Of a DNA stretch of 64,000 bases, positions 9,215 to 16,902 are shown piece after piece. The translations under genes and the position numbers were made by a program. The stretch's first letter is position 1. Every line of letters begins with the position of its first letter. The notes beneath the pieces were generated by a model, which was not told the DNA's origin, did not search any database, and worked only from the letters and a program-made list of their open reading frames with translations. This DNA comes from Hungatella hathewayi WAL-18680 (lineage in GTDB: Bacteria; Bacillota; Clostridia; Lachnospirales; Lachnospiraceae), in assembly GCF_000235505.1 (NCBI RefSeq), contig NZ_JH379027.1, positions 485,513-549,512 of the forward strand. Reading direction: 5' to 3'.

Positions 9215-11044
9215 CTAAAATAAATTCAGTATAGCTGTCACCGCAATACACAGCCCGATACCGAGAATGGTCGGCATCAGAAAGGCCACGGCGGTCCAGC
9301 GCCAGCTTCCGGTCTCCTTCCGGATAGTCAGGCAGGTGGTGGAGCAGGGCCAGTGGAAGAGGCAGAAGATGAGCATGGAGACCGCTGTCTTCCAGGTCCA
9401 GCCCTGGCTGACCAGAAGCTGGAGCAGGGCCGAGGAGTCATTCATTTCCACCAGATGTCCCGTCTGGAGATAGGCCATCAGGATGATGGGGATGACAATC
9501 TCGTTGGCGGGGAATCCCAGGATAAAGGCAACCAGGATGACGCCATCCAGCCCCATGAGCCGCCCGAAGGGGTCAAAGAAGCTGGTCAGATACAGAAGGA
9601 TGCTCTGGCCTCCTACGTTGATGTTGGCCAGTATCCAGATAATCAGACCGGCCGGCGCCGCGATGGCGACGGCTCTGCCCAGCACAAACAGGGTTCTGTC
9701 AAAGATGGAGCGGACCACGACCTTGCCTATCTGGGGCCTCCGGTAAGGGGGAAGTTCCAGCGTGAAGGAGGATGGCACCCCCTTTAACAGGGTGTGGGAC
9801 AGAAGCCAGGAGGCCCCCAGCGTGGCGGCTACGCCCAGCAGGATCACGCCGGTCAGGATTAACGCCGAGAGAATGGAGCCGGTGACGGAGCCATGAACCC
9901 CAGCCAGGAAAAACAGGGTAATCATGGTAAACAGGGTTGGAAATCTGCCGTTACAGGGGACCATAGCGTTGGTCAGGATGGCAATCATGCGCTCCCTGGG
10001 GGAGTCGATGATGCGGCATCCGATCACGCCGGCGGCATTGCAGCCGAAGCCCATAGCCATGGTGAGACACTGTTTGCCGCAGGCCTTGCATCGCTTGAAG
10101 GAGCGGTCCATATTGAAGGCCACACGGGGCAGATATCCCAGGTCCTCCAACAGGGTGAACAGGGGAAAGAAGATGGCCATAGGCGGCAGCATAACGGCCA
10201 CAACCCACGCCAGCACCCGGTAAATGCCGTAGACCAGCACGTCAATCATCATTTGCGGCGCGCCGATATAGGCCAGGCCATTGGCGATGCGGCTCTCCAG
10301 CCAGAAGAGGCCATCCCACAGAAGGTCCGCCGGATAGTTGGCCCCGGCCATGGTGAGCCAGAATACGGCCAGCAGCATCAGTATCATCACAAGCCCGCCG
10401 GTGATGCGTCCGGTGACGATGCGGTCGATGGTGTCCTCCCGCTTCCGGTAGTTGACTTTGGTGTAGCGCACCACCTCCTCTGCCAGCCGCTTGGGCGAAA
10501 AATCCAGGCAGGAGTAGTTGAGCGCGTGGCCGTAGGTTTCGTGAATGGCGTCCTTCAGCACCGTGAGTTCCTTTGAGCAGCGGGCGCAGCAGGAGACCAC
10601 GGGAAGCTGCAGCACATCCTGAAGAAGCTCAAAATCAATTTCTATCCCCTTCTTGCCGGCCTCATCGCAGAGATTGACACAGAGGATGACGGGGACACCG
10701 TTATCTTTGACGTATTCCAAAGCCAGAATCTGTTTCAGCAGATGTAATCCGCGTTCCAGACAGGTGGCGTCACATACCACAATGGTCAGCTGCGCCTCCC
10801 CGGAACAGATGAAATCTCTGGCAATCTCCTCCTCCTCGGAATGGGCCGCCAGTGAGTAAGTACCGGGTAAATCGACCAGTTCGTAGGTCTCCTCTCCCAC
10901 CTGAAATTCCCCGCGGGCCGACGCCACGGTTTTTCCAGGCCAGTTTCCGGTATGCTGGTGCATGCCGGTTAATCCGTTAAATATTGTGCTTTTTCCCACA
11001 TTGGGATTTCCTGCTAAGGCAATCACATGTTGATGTTCTTCCAT
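9215..11044 (-). CDS. feoB: Ferrous iron transport protein B
   Basis: This 609-residue protein combines a GTPase domain and a membrane permease for Fe(II) uptake. The N-terminal G domain shows G1 GNPNVGKS (residues 12-19), G3 DLPGTYSL and G4 NLCD. The membrane part carries the conserved Cys-containing FeoB block GFGCNAAGVIGCRIIDSP and the later stretch NAMVPCNGRFPTLFTM. It is shorter than the E. coli protein (773 residues), as in many Clostridia. GGAGGG lies 5 bases before the ATG. No feoA is adjacent; a FeoA-like gene lies at 22754-22996 on the same strand. It converges on the TPM gene across a shared terminator. Confidence 0.95.
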   Translation of the reverse strand: MEEHQHVIALAGNPNVGKSTIFNGLTGMHQHTGNWPGKTVASARGEFQVGEETYELVDLPGTYSLAAHSEEEEIARDFICSGEAQLTIVVCDATCLERGLHLLKQILALEYVKDNGVPVILCVNLCDEAGKKGIEIDFELLQDVLQLPVVSCCARCSKELTVLKDAIHETYGHALNYSCLDFSPKRLAEEVVRYTKVNYRKREDTIDRIVTGRITGGLVMILMLLAVFWLTMAGANYPADLLWDGLFWLESRIANGLAYIGAPQMMIDVLVYGIYRVLAWVVAVMLPPMAIFFPLFTLLEDLGYLPRVAFNMDRSFKRCKACGKQCLTMAMGFGCNAAGVIGCRIIDSPRERMIAILTNAMVPCNGRFPTLFTMITLFFLAGVHGSVTGSILSALILTGVILLGVAATLGASWLLSHTLLKGVPSSFTLELPPYRRPQIGKVVVRSIFDRTLFVLGRAVAIAAPAGLIIWILANINVGGQSILLYLTSFFDPFGRLMGLDGVILVAFILGFPANEIVIPIILMAYLQTGHLVEMNDSSALLQLLVSQGWTWKTAVSMLIFCLFHWPCSTTCLTIRKETGSWRWTAVAFLMPTILGIGLCIAVTAILNLF

Positions 11045-11177
11045 TGAATCCCTCCATTATTCCATGCCCGGATGGCGGTGCAAGATATACAGCCTTATCC
11101 ATTAGATATGCAGGGGACAACAGGCGGGTGAGTTGTCAGGGATGGACTTTATGAAGGGTGTGAGTGAGATGGGCAAT

Positions 11178-11206
11178 AAAAAAACAGCTGCGATTTTTCG
11201 CAGCTG
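11178..11206 (-). terminator. Intrinsic terminator of the tRNA-Glu gene
   Basis: A 9-bp stem CAGCTGCGA/TCGCAGCTG (11185-11193 with 11198-11206) is followed, on the minus strand, by a run of seven U residues (A7 at 11178-11184). It lies 10 bases past the tRNA 3' end. Confidence 0.9.
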
Positions 11207-11215
11207 CTTTGTGGA

Positions 11216-11287
11216 TGACCTCACCGGGAATCGAACCCGGGTTTCCGCCGTGAGAGGGCGGCGTCTTAACCGCTTGACCATGAGGCC
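11216..11287 (-). tRNA. tRNA-Glu (anticodon CUC)
   Basis: On the minus strand, 72 nt fold into a cloverleaf. The acceptor arm GGCCTCA pairs with TGAGGTC (one G-U). The anticodon stem CCGCC/GGCGG encloses loop CTCTCAC, giving anticodon CUC. The T arm is CCGGG TTCGATT CCCGG. The discriminator base is A and the 3' CCA is not encoded. The anticodon reads GAG glutamate codons. It is monocistronic, with its own promoter and terminator. Confidence 0.95.
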
Positions 11288-11304
11288 ACAAGTGAAGCTT
11301 GTAT

Positions 11305-11333
11305 AGGATACCACTTTTCGGCAAAAAATGCAA
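11305..11333 (-). promoter_or_regulatory. Sigma-A-type promoter of tRNA-Glu
   Basis: On the minus strand a -35 TTGCAT (11328-11333), a 17-bp spacer and a -10 TATCCT (11305-11310) lie about 18 bases before the tRNA 5' end. Confidence 0.6.
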
Positions 11334-11434
11334 GCGAATTTTGAAAAAAGTTTTGAAAAATATTTCAGAAAATTTTGGAAAAATAAAACAAGGTGACTTT
11401 TTCCGTGAGATAGTGTATGATGATAGAGGAAAAA

Positions 11435-11761
11435 ATGAACCGGCATAGGTGGGATGAGATGAAACAATATTGGACCTGGAGAGGGAAATATATAGGGGTA
11501 CGGCAGGGCGATTACCTGGTGACATATGGCGGGAATGTGCTTGGGAAATTTTATGGGCAGGAACTCTACAATCAGGAAGGCCATTATATCGGAGAGATTG
11601 GACGGAATGAGCGGATGTTTCGGGACGTGACGAAGAACGGGTTTCGAAGGCCCATCTTCAGCTATGGGGTGAAGGGAAGCATCAGCCCCTGTTACCGGGA
11701 CTGTTCGGCATATCCGCTGCTGGCGGGGCAGGAAGATTTTGTTTTTACGGAAGATAAATAG
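11435..11761 (+). CDS. Small conserved-looking hypothetical protein
   Basis: No family is recognised. The 108-residue product is rich in aromatic and glycine residues, with beta-strand-like repeats (KYIGVRQGDYLVTYGGNVLGKFYG, shown in pieces: YIGVRQGDYLVTYGG then VLGKFYGQELY). It has no signal peptide or membrane segment, so it should be a small soluble, mostly beta protein. The ATG at 11435 has AGAGGA 4 bases upstream. Two ATGs at 11417 and 11420 and one at 11459 (after GGTGGGATGAG) are alternatives. It is flanked by the divergent tRNA gene and a downstream hairpin, so it is probably a single-gene transcript. Confidence 0.6.
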   Translation: MNRHRWDEMKQYWTWRGKYIGVRQGDYLVTYGGNVLGKFYGQELYNQEGHYIGEIGRNERMFRDVTKNGFRRPIFSYGVKGSISPCYRDCSAYPLLAGQEDFVFTEDK

Positions 11762-11762
11762 G

Positions 11763-11794
11763 GCTGTTGACGGGAGAAGTCAGCGGCTCCTTTT
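11763..11794 (+). terminator. Probable intrinsic terminator
   Basis: A 9-bp stem (11763-11771 with 11779-11787, including G-U pairs) is followed by TCC and T4, directly after the stop of the small ORF. The U tract is short. Confidence 0.5.
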
Positions 11795-11904
11795 GGTTAA
11801 ACTGTGGATTTGTCCGCAGTAGACGGACAAACACGCCTGTACAAAAGGCACAAAAATTTGCCGCTTTAATTCGGAAAAGTGTGAATATTACACAATATAG
11901 CGGG

Positions 11905-11933
11905 TTGATATTTGCTATAAAGTATGATATTAT
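11905..11933 (+). promoter_or_regulatory. Sigma-A-type promoter for cyuA
   Basis: TTGATA (11905-11910), a 17-bp spacer and TATTAT (11928-11933) lie about 58 bases ahead of the cyuA start. The surrounding DNA is AT-rich. Confidence 0.65.
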
Positions 11934-11991
11934 AAAAAAAGAATTAATAAATTCTAAAAATTTCAAGAAAATCTAGGAAAGGAAAGGACGC

Positions 11992-13269
11992 ATGGAGAAG
12001 ACAAATGAACGGTATAATGCCTACATCCAGATATTGAAGGAAGAGTTAGTTCCTGCAATGGGATGTACGGAGCCGATTGCACTGGCATACGCGGCGGCAA
12101 AGGCGAGAGAAGTTCTCGGAGAGATGCCGGACCGTGTACTGGTGGAAGCCAGCGGAAGCATTATCAAGAATGTGAAATCGGTGATTGTACCAAACACCAA
12201 TCATCTGAAGGGAATCCCGGCGGCGGCAACAGCAGGAATCATTGCCGGAAAAGCGGAACGGGAACTGGAGGTTATCGCTGAAGTTACACCGGAAGAAATC
12301 AATCAGATGAAAGAATTTCTTGAGACTGTCCCGATTGATGTGAAGCACATCGACCAGGGCATCACTTTTGATATCGTGGTTACCTTGTACAAAGGTGGCT
12401 CCTATGCAAAGGTGAGAATTGCAAACTATCATACCAACATTGTATTGGTAGAGAAAGACCACAGAATACTCAGCCAGAAGCCGGTTGAAGGAGAGAGTGA
12501 GGAGGGCCTGACTGACAGGTCTCTGCTGGATATGGAGCATATCTGGGACTTCATCAACACGGTGGACGTAGCGGATGTGAAGGAAGTGCTGGACCGTCAG
12601 ATTGCGTACAACACGGCAATCTCGGAGGAGGGACTTCGCGGCAATTACGGCGCCAATATCGGCCAGGTGCTGCTTGACACCTACGGCGATGACATTCGCA
12701 CCAGAGCAAAAGCCAAGGCGGCGGCTGGTTCAGATGCACGTATGAACGGGTGTGAGCTTCCGGTAGTGATTAACTCGGGAAGCGGCAACCAGGGAATCAC
12801 CACATCGGTTCCGGTGATTGAGTATGCAAAAGAACTGAACGTTGGGGAGGAGAAGTTATACAGAGCGCTGGCTCTTTCCAACCTCACGACGATTCATCAG
12901 AAGACATTAATCGGAAGATTGTCAGCTTACTGCGGCGCAGTCAGCGCAGGAGCCGGTGCGGGAGCCGGAATTGCGTATCTGTGCGGTGGAGACTACAAGG
13001 ACGTGGTACATACGGTAGTCAATGCGCTGGCGATTGTGTCCGGAATTGTGTGCGACGGAGCGAAAGCTTCCTGCGCGGCCAAGATTGCATCGGCAGTGGA
13101 TGCCGGCATTTTGGGATATAACATGTACAAACGCGGTCAACAGTTCTACGGGGGGGATGGTATCGTCACCAAGGGCGTGGAAGCTACCATCAAGAACGTG
13201 GGCCGTTTAGGAAAAGAAGGTATGAAGGAAACAAACGAAGAAATCATTAAAATTATGATTGGAGAGTAG
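11992..13269 (+). CDS. cyuA: L-cysteine desulfidase (CyuA/YhaM, UPF0597 family)
   Basis: This 425-residue protein matches the CyuA/YhaM family, related to the serine dehydratase alpha subunit. Members use a [4Fe-4S] cluster to break L-cysteine into pyruvate, ammonia and sulfide. Cys25 in the N-terminal block PAMGCTEPIA, the central NSGSGNQGIT block and later cysteines (YCGAVSAGAGAG, VCDGAKASCAAK) are the conserved cluster/active-site regions. The RBS GGAAAGGAAAGG precedes the ATG. The symporter gene starts 3 bases after the stop, so uptake and degradation are probably coupled. Serine or another small amino acid cannot be excluded as substrate. Confidence 0.9.
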   Translation: MEKTNERYNAYIQILKEELVPAMGCTEPIALAYAAAKAREVLGEMPDRVLVEASGSIIKNVKSVIVPNTNHLKGIPAAATAGIIAGKAERELEVIAEVTPEEINQMKEFLETVPIDVKHIDQGITFDIVVTLYKGGSYAKVRIANYHTNIVLVEKDHRILSQKPVEGESEEGLTDRSLLDMEHIWDFINTVDVADVKEVLDRQIAYNTAISEEGLRGNYGANIGQVLLDTYGDDIRTRAKAKAAAGSDARMNGCELPVVINSGSGNQGITTSVPVIEYAKELNVGEEKLYRALALSNLTTIHQKTLIGRLSAYCGAVSAGAGAGAGIAYLCGGDYKDVVHTVVNALAIVSGIVCDGAKASCAAKIASAVDAGILGYNMYKRGQQFYGGDGIVTKGVEATIKNVGRLGKEGMKETNEEIIKIMIGE

Positions 13270-13272
13270 AAT

Positions 13273-14466
13273 ATGAAAAAGTTATCTCAGAGTTTGCCTT
13301 TCAGGTTAGTGCTGGGTGTGGTGATTGGTATTATTATAGGACAGATTGCCAATACACCGGTGATGAACGTAGTTGTAACCGTAAAATACATTTTGAATCA
13401 GATGATCGTATTCTGTGTGCCGTTGATTATCATTGGCTTTATCGCGCCGTCCATTACCAAATTGGGTAATAATGCATCCAAGATGCTGGGCGTGGCTGTG
13501 ACCATTGCCTATGTTTCATCCCTGGGCGCGGCATTATTTTCCATGATAGCAGGCGTGATTCTGATTCCGCATCTGTCAATCGTGACTGAGGTTGAGGGTC
13601 TGAAAGATTTACCACCGATTGTATTCCAGCTGGATATTCCTCAGATTATGCCGGTTATGAGTGCGCTTGTATTTTCTCTGCTGCTGGGCCTTGCAGCTAC
13701 CTGGACGAAGGCGAAAGTGATTACCACGGTATTAGATGAGTTCCAGAAGATTGTGCTGGATATCGTAACTAAGGTCGTAATTCCGATTCTGCCGATATTT
13801 ATCGCGTTTACCTTCTGTGCACTTTCCTATGAGGGAACGATCACGAAGCAGCTTCCTGTATTTATTCAGGTTGTAATCATTGTTATGGTTGGACATTATA
13901 TCTGGCTGGCGCTGTTATACTTTATCGGCGGCGCTTACTCAGGAAAGAATCCGATGAACGTTGTGAAGAATTATGGACCGGCTTATATCACGGCAGTAGG
14001 AACCATGTCTTCCGCGGCAACCCTGGCGGTGGCTCTTCGCTGCGCGAAGAAGTCGGAGCCGACGCTGAGAAGCGATATGGTGGACTTCGGTATTCCGCTG
14101 TTTGCCAACATCCATCTGTGCGGTTCCGTGTTGACAGAGGTATTCTTTGTTATGACCGTATCGAAGATTCTGTATGGCAGCGTTCCTTCCATTGGAACCA
14201 TGGTTCTGTTCTGCGCACTGTTAGGCGTATTCGCCATCGGCGCTCCTGGTGTACCAGGCGGAACGGTTATGGCTTCCCTGGGACTGATTACCGGTATTCT
14301 TGGATTTGATGAGATGGGAACAGCCCTGATGCTGACCATCTTCGCCCTTCAGGACAGCTTCGGTACCGCATGTAACGTAACCGGCGACGGTGCGCTGACA
14401 ATGATTCTTACTGGATTTGCTGAGAAGCATAACATTAAGAAGCAGGAGATTAAGATTGATTTATAA
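13273..14466 (+). CDS. Dicarboxylate/amino acid:cation symporter (DAACS family)
   Basis: This 397-residue protein is highly hydrophobic, with about eight membrane helices. It carries the two family hallmarks: the serine-rich hairpin GTMSSAATLAVALRC (about residues 238-252) and the C-terminal block TACNVTGDGALTMILTG. GltP/SstT-like proteins with these motifs use Na+ or H+ to import acidic or small neutral amino acids. It is co-transcribed with the cysteine desulfidase (3-base gap), so cysteine, cystine or serine import is the likeliest role, by inference. E. coli pairs CyuA with an unrelated transporter (CyuP), so the partner appears to be swapped here. Confidence 0.85.
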   Translation: MKKLSQSLPFRLVLGVVIGIIIGQIANTPVMNVVVTVKYILNQMIVFCVPLIIIGFIAPSITKLGNNASKMLGVAVTIAYVSSLGAALFSMIAGVILIPHLSIVTEVEGLKDLPPIVFQLDIPQIMPVMSALVFSLLLGLAATWTKAKVITTVLDEFQKIVLDIVTKVVIPILPIFIAFTFCALSYEGTITKQLPVFIQVVIIVMVGHYIWLALLYFIGGAYSGKNPMNVVKNYGPAYITAVGTMSSAATLAVALRCAKKSEPTLRSDMVDFGIPLFANIHLCGSVLTEVFFVMTVSKILYGSVPSIGTMVLFCALLGVFAIGAPGVPGGTVMASLGLITGILGFDEMGTALMLTIFALQDSFGTACNVTGDGALTMILTGFAEKHNIKKQEIKIDL

Positions 14467-14523
14467 AGTGATGGGGATATCGTTTTCGTGATTCAGGATG
14501 TTCTATCACTGTTTCATGCAGAA

Positions 14524-14570
14524 ACGGGGAGCCCCCGGACCAGTTCTTGGTCTGGGGACTCCCCGTATTT
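14524..14570 (+). terminator. Intrinsic terminator of the cyuA-symporter operon
   Basis: A long GC-rich stem of about 19 bp with a few wobble pairs (14524-14542 with 14548-14566) is followed by TATTTCTTTT. Confidence 0.85.
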
Positions 14571-14609
14571 CTTTTGATTCAATTTCTTTTAAGTTCAATT
14601 TCTTTTAAT

Positions 14610-14900
14610 TCATCTGCCATGCTCCTCAAGGAAATAGTTGAGAAGATTGTAGATGATAGCCTTCTCCCGGTCCGTATAACCTTCCAGATTGATGGTATCG
14701 GAATCTGTTGATATTCCTAAAATATAATCCGCACTGACATGAAAAATACCCGCCAGTTCTACTACTGTCTTGGTAGCAGGAACGGATATCCCAAGCTCCC
14801 AGGCGTTGACGCTGGAGCGTGTAATTCCCAATTTATTAGCCAAATCAGTCTGCGACCAGTTATTGCGTTGTCTTAAGATTCGGATTCTATCAGCAATCAT
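14610..14900 (-). CDS. XRE-family helix-turn-helix regulator
   Basis: This 96-residue protein is an N-terminal Cro/CI-type HTH (residues about 4-58; LRQRNNWSQTDLANKLGITR, then SSVNAWELGISVP) followed by a short helical tail. The longer frame to 14957 is rejected because AAAGGAG lies 8 bases before the ATG at 14900. Such small XRE proteins usually repress their own promoter; an inverted repeat TTATC-N7-GATAA sits 51 bases upstream. It is transcribed divergently from the small gene at 15095. The target genes are unknown. Confidence 0.85.
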   Translation of the reverse strand: MIADRIRILRQRNNWSQTDLANKLGITRSSVNAWELGISVPATKTVVELAGIFHVSADYILGISTDSDTINLEGYTDREKAIIYNLLNYFLEEHGR

Positions 14901-14950
14901 GATAAATTCTCCTTTGGTATTTAGTATACTGGAAAGAAACGATATTTTAA

Positions 14951-14967
14951 TTATCACTAAACGATAA
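14951..14967. promoter_or_regulatory. Candidate XRE operator
   Basis: The inverted repeat TTATC-ACTAAAC-GATAA lies in the divergent promoter region between the XRE gene and the gene at 15095. An additional half-site GATA is at 14941. Autorepression is an inference from position and symmetry. Confidence 0.4.
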
Positions 14968-15094
14968 TATTAACTGACGGCAGGTATCTTATTTAGATTT
15001 CATAAATTTATTTTGACAGTCTGCCCAATATGACAATCTCTGTCACTAATAACCCTTATAATGGATAATATTGAAAGATTGGGAGGTGTAGGTT

Positions 15095-15349
15095 ATGGAT
15101 ACAGATGTAAAAAACGGTTTGATACAACTGAAAGATAAACTGGAAAATGAAGCCGGCCAGGCCAATGAACTGTACCGCTGTCTGATATTGGCGGAATATG
15201 GGATTGAATATATGGACGGTGACAGCCGCGAAACGGAAGCCGCCGCACTGCAGGCATTTTCCAGATTGGCGGGGATACTGGCGGGACAGTTAAAGGAAAA
15301 TGTAGAATTTGTGACGCTTTTAATCAAGCAGGTTGAGAAGACAGTATAG
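15095..15349 (+). CDS. Small helical hypothetical protein
   Basis: The 84-residue product is not recognised. It is acidic and predicted to be almost wholly alpha-helical (LIQLKDKLENEAGQANEL and LAGILAGQLKENVEFVTLL), with no signal peptide. GGGAGGTG 9 bases before the ATG supports translation. It is divergent from the XRE regulator and may be under its control. It resembles short accessory proteins found next to XRE regulators in Clostridia, but no function can be given. Confidence 0.65.
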   Translation: MDTDVKNGLIQLKDKLENEAGQANELYRCLILAEYGIEYMDGDSRETEAAALQAFSRLAGILAGQLKENVEFVTLLIKQVEKTV

Positions 15350-15378
15350 CTGAAAATGATGACATTTTAGGGGGTGAC

Positions 15379-15397
15379 GTTAATGATAATCATTAAA
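15379..15397. promoter_or_regulatory. Fur-box-like operator
   Basis: The 19-mer GTTAATGATAATCATTAAA matches the classical Fur box GATAATGATAATCATTATC at 16 of 19 positions by direct comparison, with a perfect palindromic core AATGATAATCATT. It lies 12 bases before the -35 box of the WYL regulator gene. Iron-dependent repression is inferred. Confidence 0.55.
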
Positions 15398-15409
15398 AGA
15401 TATTAATAA

Positions 15410-15437
15410 TTGACAATAAAGGCTAGTGTGATAAAAT
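15410..15437 (+). promoter_or_regulatory. Sigma-A-type promoter for the WYL regulator
   Basis: A consensus -35 TTGACA (15410-15415), a 16-bp spacer and TAAAAT (15432-15437) lie ahead of the WYL gene and just downstream of the Fur-like palindrome. Confidence 0.65.
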
Positions 15438-15559
15438 ATAGATATTATTTAAAATAATCAGAAAAAACAGAAAAGATTGTCGTAGAATGACAGAAAATGT
15501 CCATGACAAAAGGTATAATGGAACTATGTTTTGATTTTACAGGGGGAAGAGAGACAAAG

Positions 15560-16492
15560 ATGCTAAAAGGAGCAAAATCAGATTTGAAATGCGACCGGAT
15601 TTTGAGCATGTATACCAGGTTATTAAGGGGAGAAATCATTTATAAAAAAGAGCTGGCGGATGAGTTTCATGTCAATGCACGCTCTGTCCAGCGGGACCTT
15701 GATGAATTGCGCAACTTTTTTTCCGAGCAGCGGTTAAAAGATGGAAATGACCAGGACTTGATTTATGATCAGAAACATAAAGGCTACCGTTTGGTACAAG
15801 CGGGAGAGGAAACGTTAAATAACAGTGAGATATTTGCAATCTGCAAGATTTTGCTGGAGAGCCGTTCCCTGGTGAAGAAAGAGCTGTTTCCAATTATGGA
15901 CAAGCTTCTCGCATTGTGTTCCACCGAAAAAGAACGAAAAAAGCTGTTTGATTTGGTGGCAAATGAGAAATGGCACTATATTGAACTTCAACACGGAAAA
16001 AAACTTTTAAAGAATATTTGGGAAATCAGCAATGCGATTTATGAAAAGTACTGTATGGAAATTAAATATAGGCGCCAGGGAGAGGCAGAGACGGTCCAGC
16101 GCACGGTTAAGCCGGTAGGAATCATGTTTTCCGAGTATTATTTTTACCTGACTGCATTTATCAAAGAGGAAAAACACGCGGAGGATGTGTACCCCACGAT
16201 TTACCGTATTGACCGTATCGAGGAATTTAAGATATTAAGTGAACATTTCAACCTGCCCTATGCCAGCCGCTTCGAAGAAGGAGAGTTTAGAAAACGAATC
16301 CAGTTCATGTATGGAGGGAAACTACGAAAAGTAAAGTTCCGCTATAACGGCCCATCCATAGAAGCTGTCTTGGACCGGCTGCCTACGGCGCAGTATGTGG
16401 AGGAGGGAGGTGGAGAGTATACGGTCAGCGCGGAAGTGTATGGGGATGGGATTGAGATGTGGCTGCGGAGCCAGGGGACATTTATAACCTAG
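15560..16492 (+). CDS. WYL-domain transcriptional regulator
   Basis: This 310-residue protein has an N-terminal DeoR-type winged HTH (about residues 8-70; YKKELADEFHVNARSVQRDL) and a WYL ligand-sensing domain (about 135-305; VKPVGIMFSEYYFYLTAFI, then YRIDRIEEFKIL). WYL regulators respond to nucleic acid or nucleotide ligands and often control DNA-damage or defence genes. The ATG at 15560 is chosen (AGGGGGAAGAGAGA upstream); the frame is open from 15497. Base composition is clearly more AT-rich than the flanking housekeeping genes. A Fur-like box and a consensus promoter precede it. The downstream AT-rich genes are candidate targets. Confidence 0.8.
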   Translation: MLKGAKSDLKCDRILSMYTRLLRGEIIYKKELADEFHVNARSVQRDLDELRNFFSEQRLKDGNDQDLIYDQKHKGYRLVQAGEETLNNSEIFAICKILLESRSLVKKELFPIMDKLLALCSTEKERKKLFDLVANEKWHYIELQHGKKLLKNIWEISNAIYEKYCMEIKYRRQGEAETVQRTVKPVGIMFSEYYFYLTAFIKEEKHAEDVYPTIYRIDRIEEFKILSEHFNLPYASRFEEGEFRKRIQFMYGGKLRKVKFRYNGPSIEAVLDRLPTAQYVEEGGGEYTVSAEVYGDGIEMWLRSQGTFIT

Positions 16493-16612
16493 ACAAAACC
16501 GGGGTTGAGGTATTCTCAGGGGGGATTCTAGTCAATGTTACAGTTGATCTAAGAAAAAATATGGGTCAAATTATAATCAGTTAAATTTATTTTCGACGTA
16601 GCCGTGACACCG

Positions 16613-16774
16613 ATGGTGGTATCTATGCGGAAGCTCATAACCGAGGTACCATCATCATCGAGAAAAAGGAAATCTGGTGTAATAAGGCATTTCGAAATGG
16701 AAAGGTCGCAGAATTTTATTAAAAAAGAACCTGAACTATTGGCTAAAGATTCCGAGAGGTTATGTATAAAATAA
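16613..16774 (+). CDS. Short basic ORF, possible gene remnant
   Basis: A 53-codon frame (start MVVSMRKLITEVPSSSRKRK, end ERLCIK) closes inside the ribosome site of the next ORF. The product is very basic and unlike any family I know. No ribosome site precedes the ATG, and the frame is open further upstream, so it may be the tail of a decayed gene. The 296-base stretch 16493-16788 holds nothing else I can support. Confidence 0.25.
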   Translation: MVVSMRKLITEVPSSSRKRKSGVIRHFEMERSQNFIKKEPELLAKDSERLCIK

Positions 16775-16788
16775 GGAGGAAAATTTAC

Positions 16789-16902
16789 ATGAGTCAACAT
16801 GATGAAAAAGTCAATTTATTAAAAAAATATTACACACAGATACAGACAAGTTATGGATTTAATATAGCAGGAGAAATTAAGATGGATGTCCTATGCAGAT
16901 AG
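16789..16902 (+). pseudogene. N-terminal fragment of the glycine-zipper protein gene (frame-disrupted)
   Basis: A strong AAGGAGGA ribosome site (16773-16780) precedes this 37-codon ORF (start MSQHDEKVNLLKKYYTQIQT). It stops at 16902, just after the main frame opens at 16893. The short ORF has no independent sense and reads like the head of a longer protein. I interpret it as the original N-terminus separated from the body at 16893-18020 by an internal deletion or frameshift. It could instead be a tiny leader peptide that couples translation of the next ORF. Confidence 0.45.

Noticed and set aside
11767-11976. 69-codon ORF upstream of cyuA
   Set aside because: It has no ribosome site, spans the cyuA promoter and has unusual composition; best read as intergenic.
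13150-13156. G7 run inside cyuA as another phase switch
   Set aside because: The run is short, the frame is intact, and the gene is metabolic. Nothing marks it as contingency DNA.
16549-16800. Transposase or insertion sequence remnant in the AT-rich gap
   Set aside because: No terminal inverted repeats, target duplications or transposase motif could be read on either strand.
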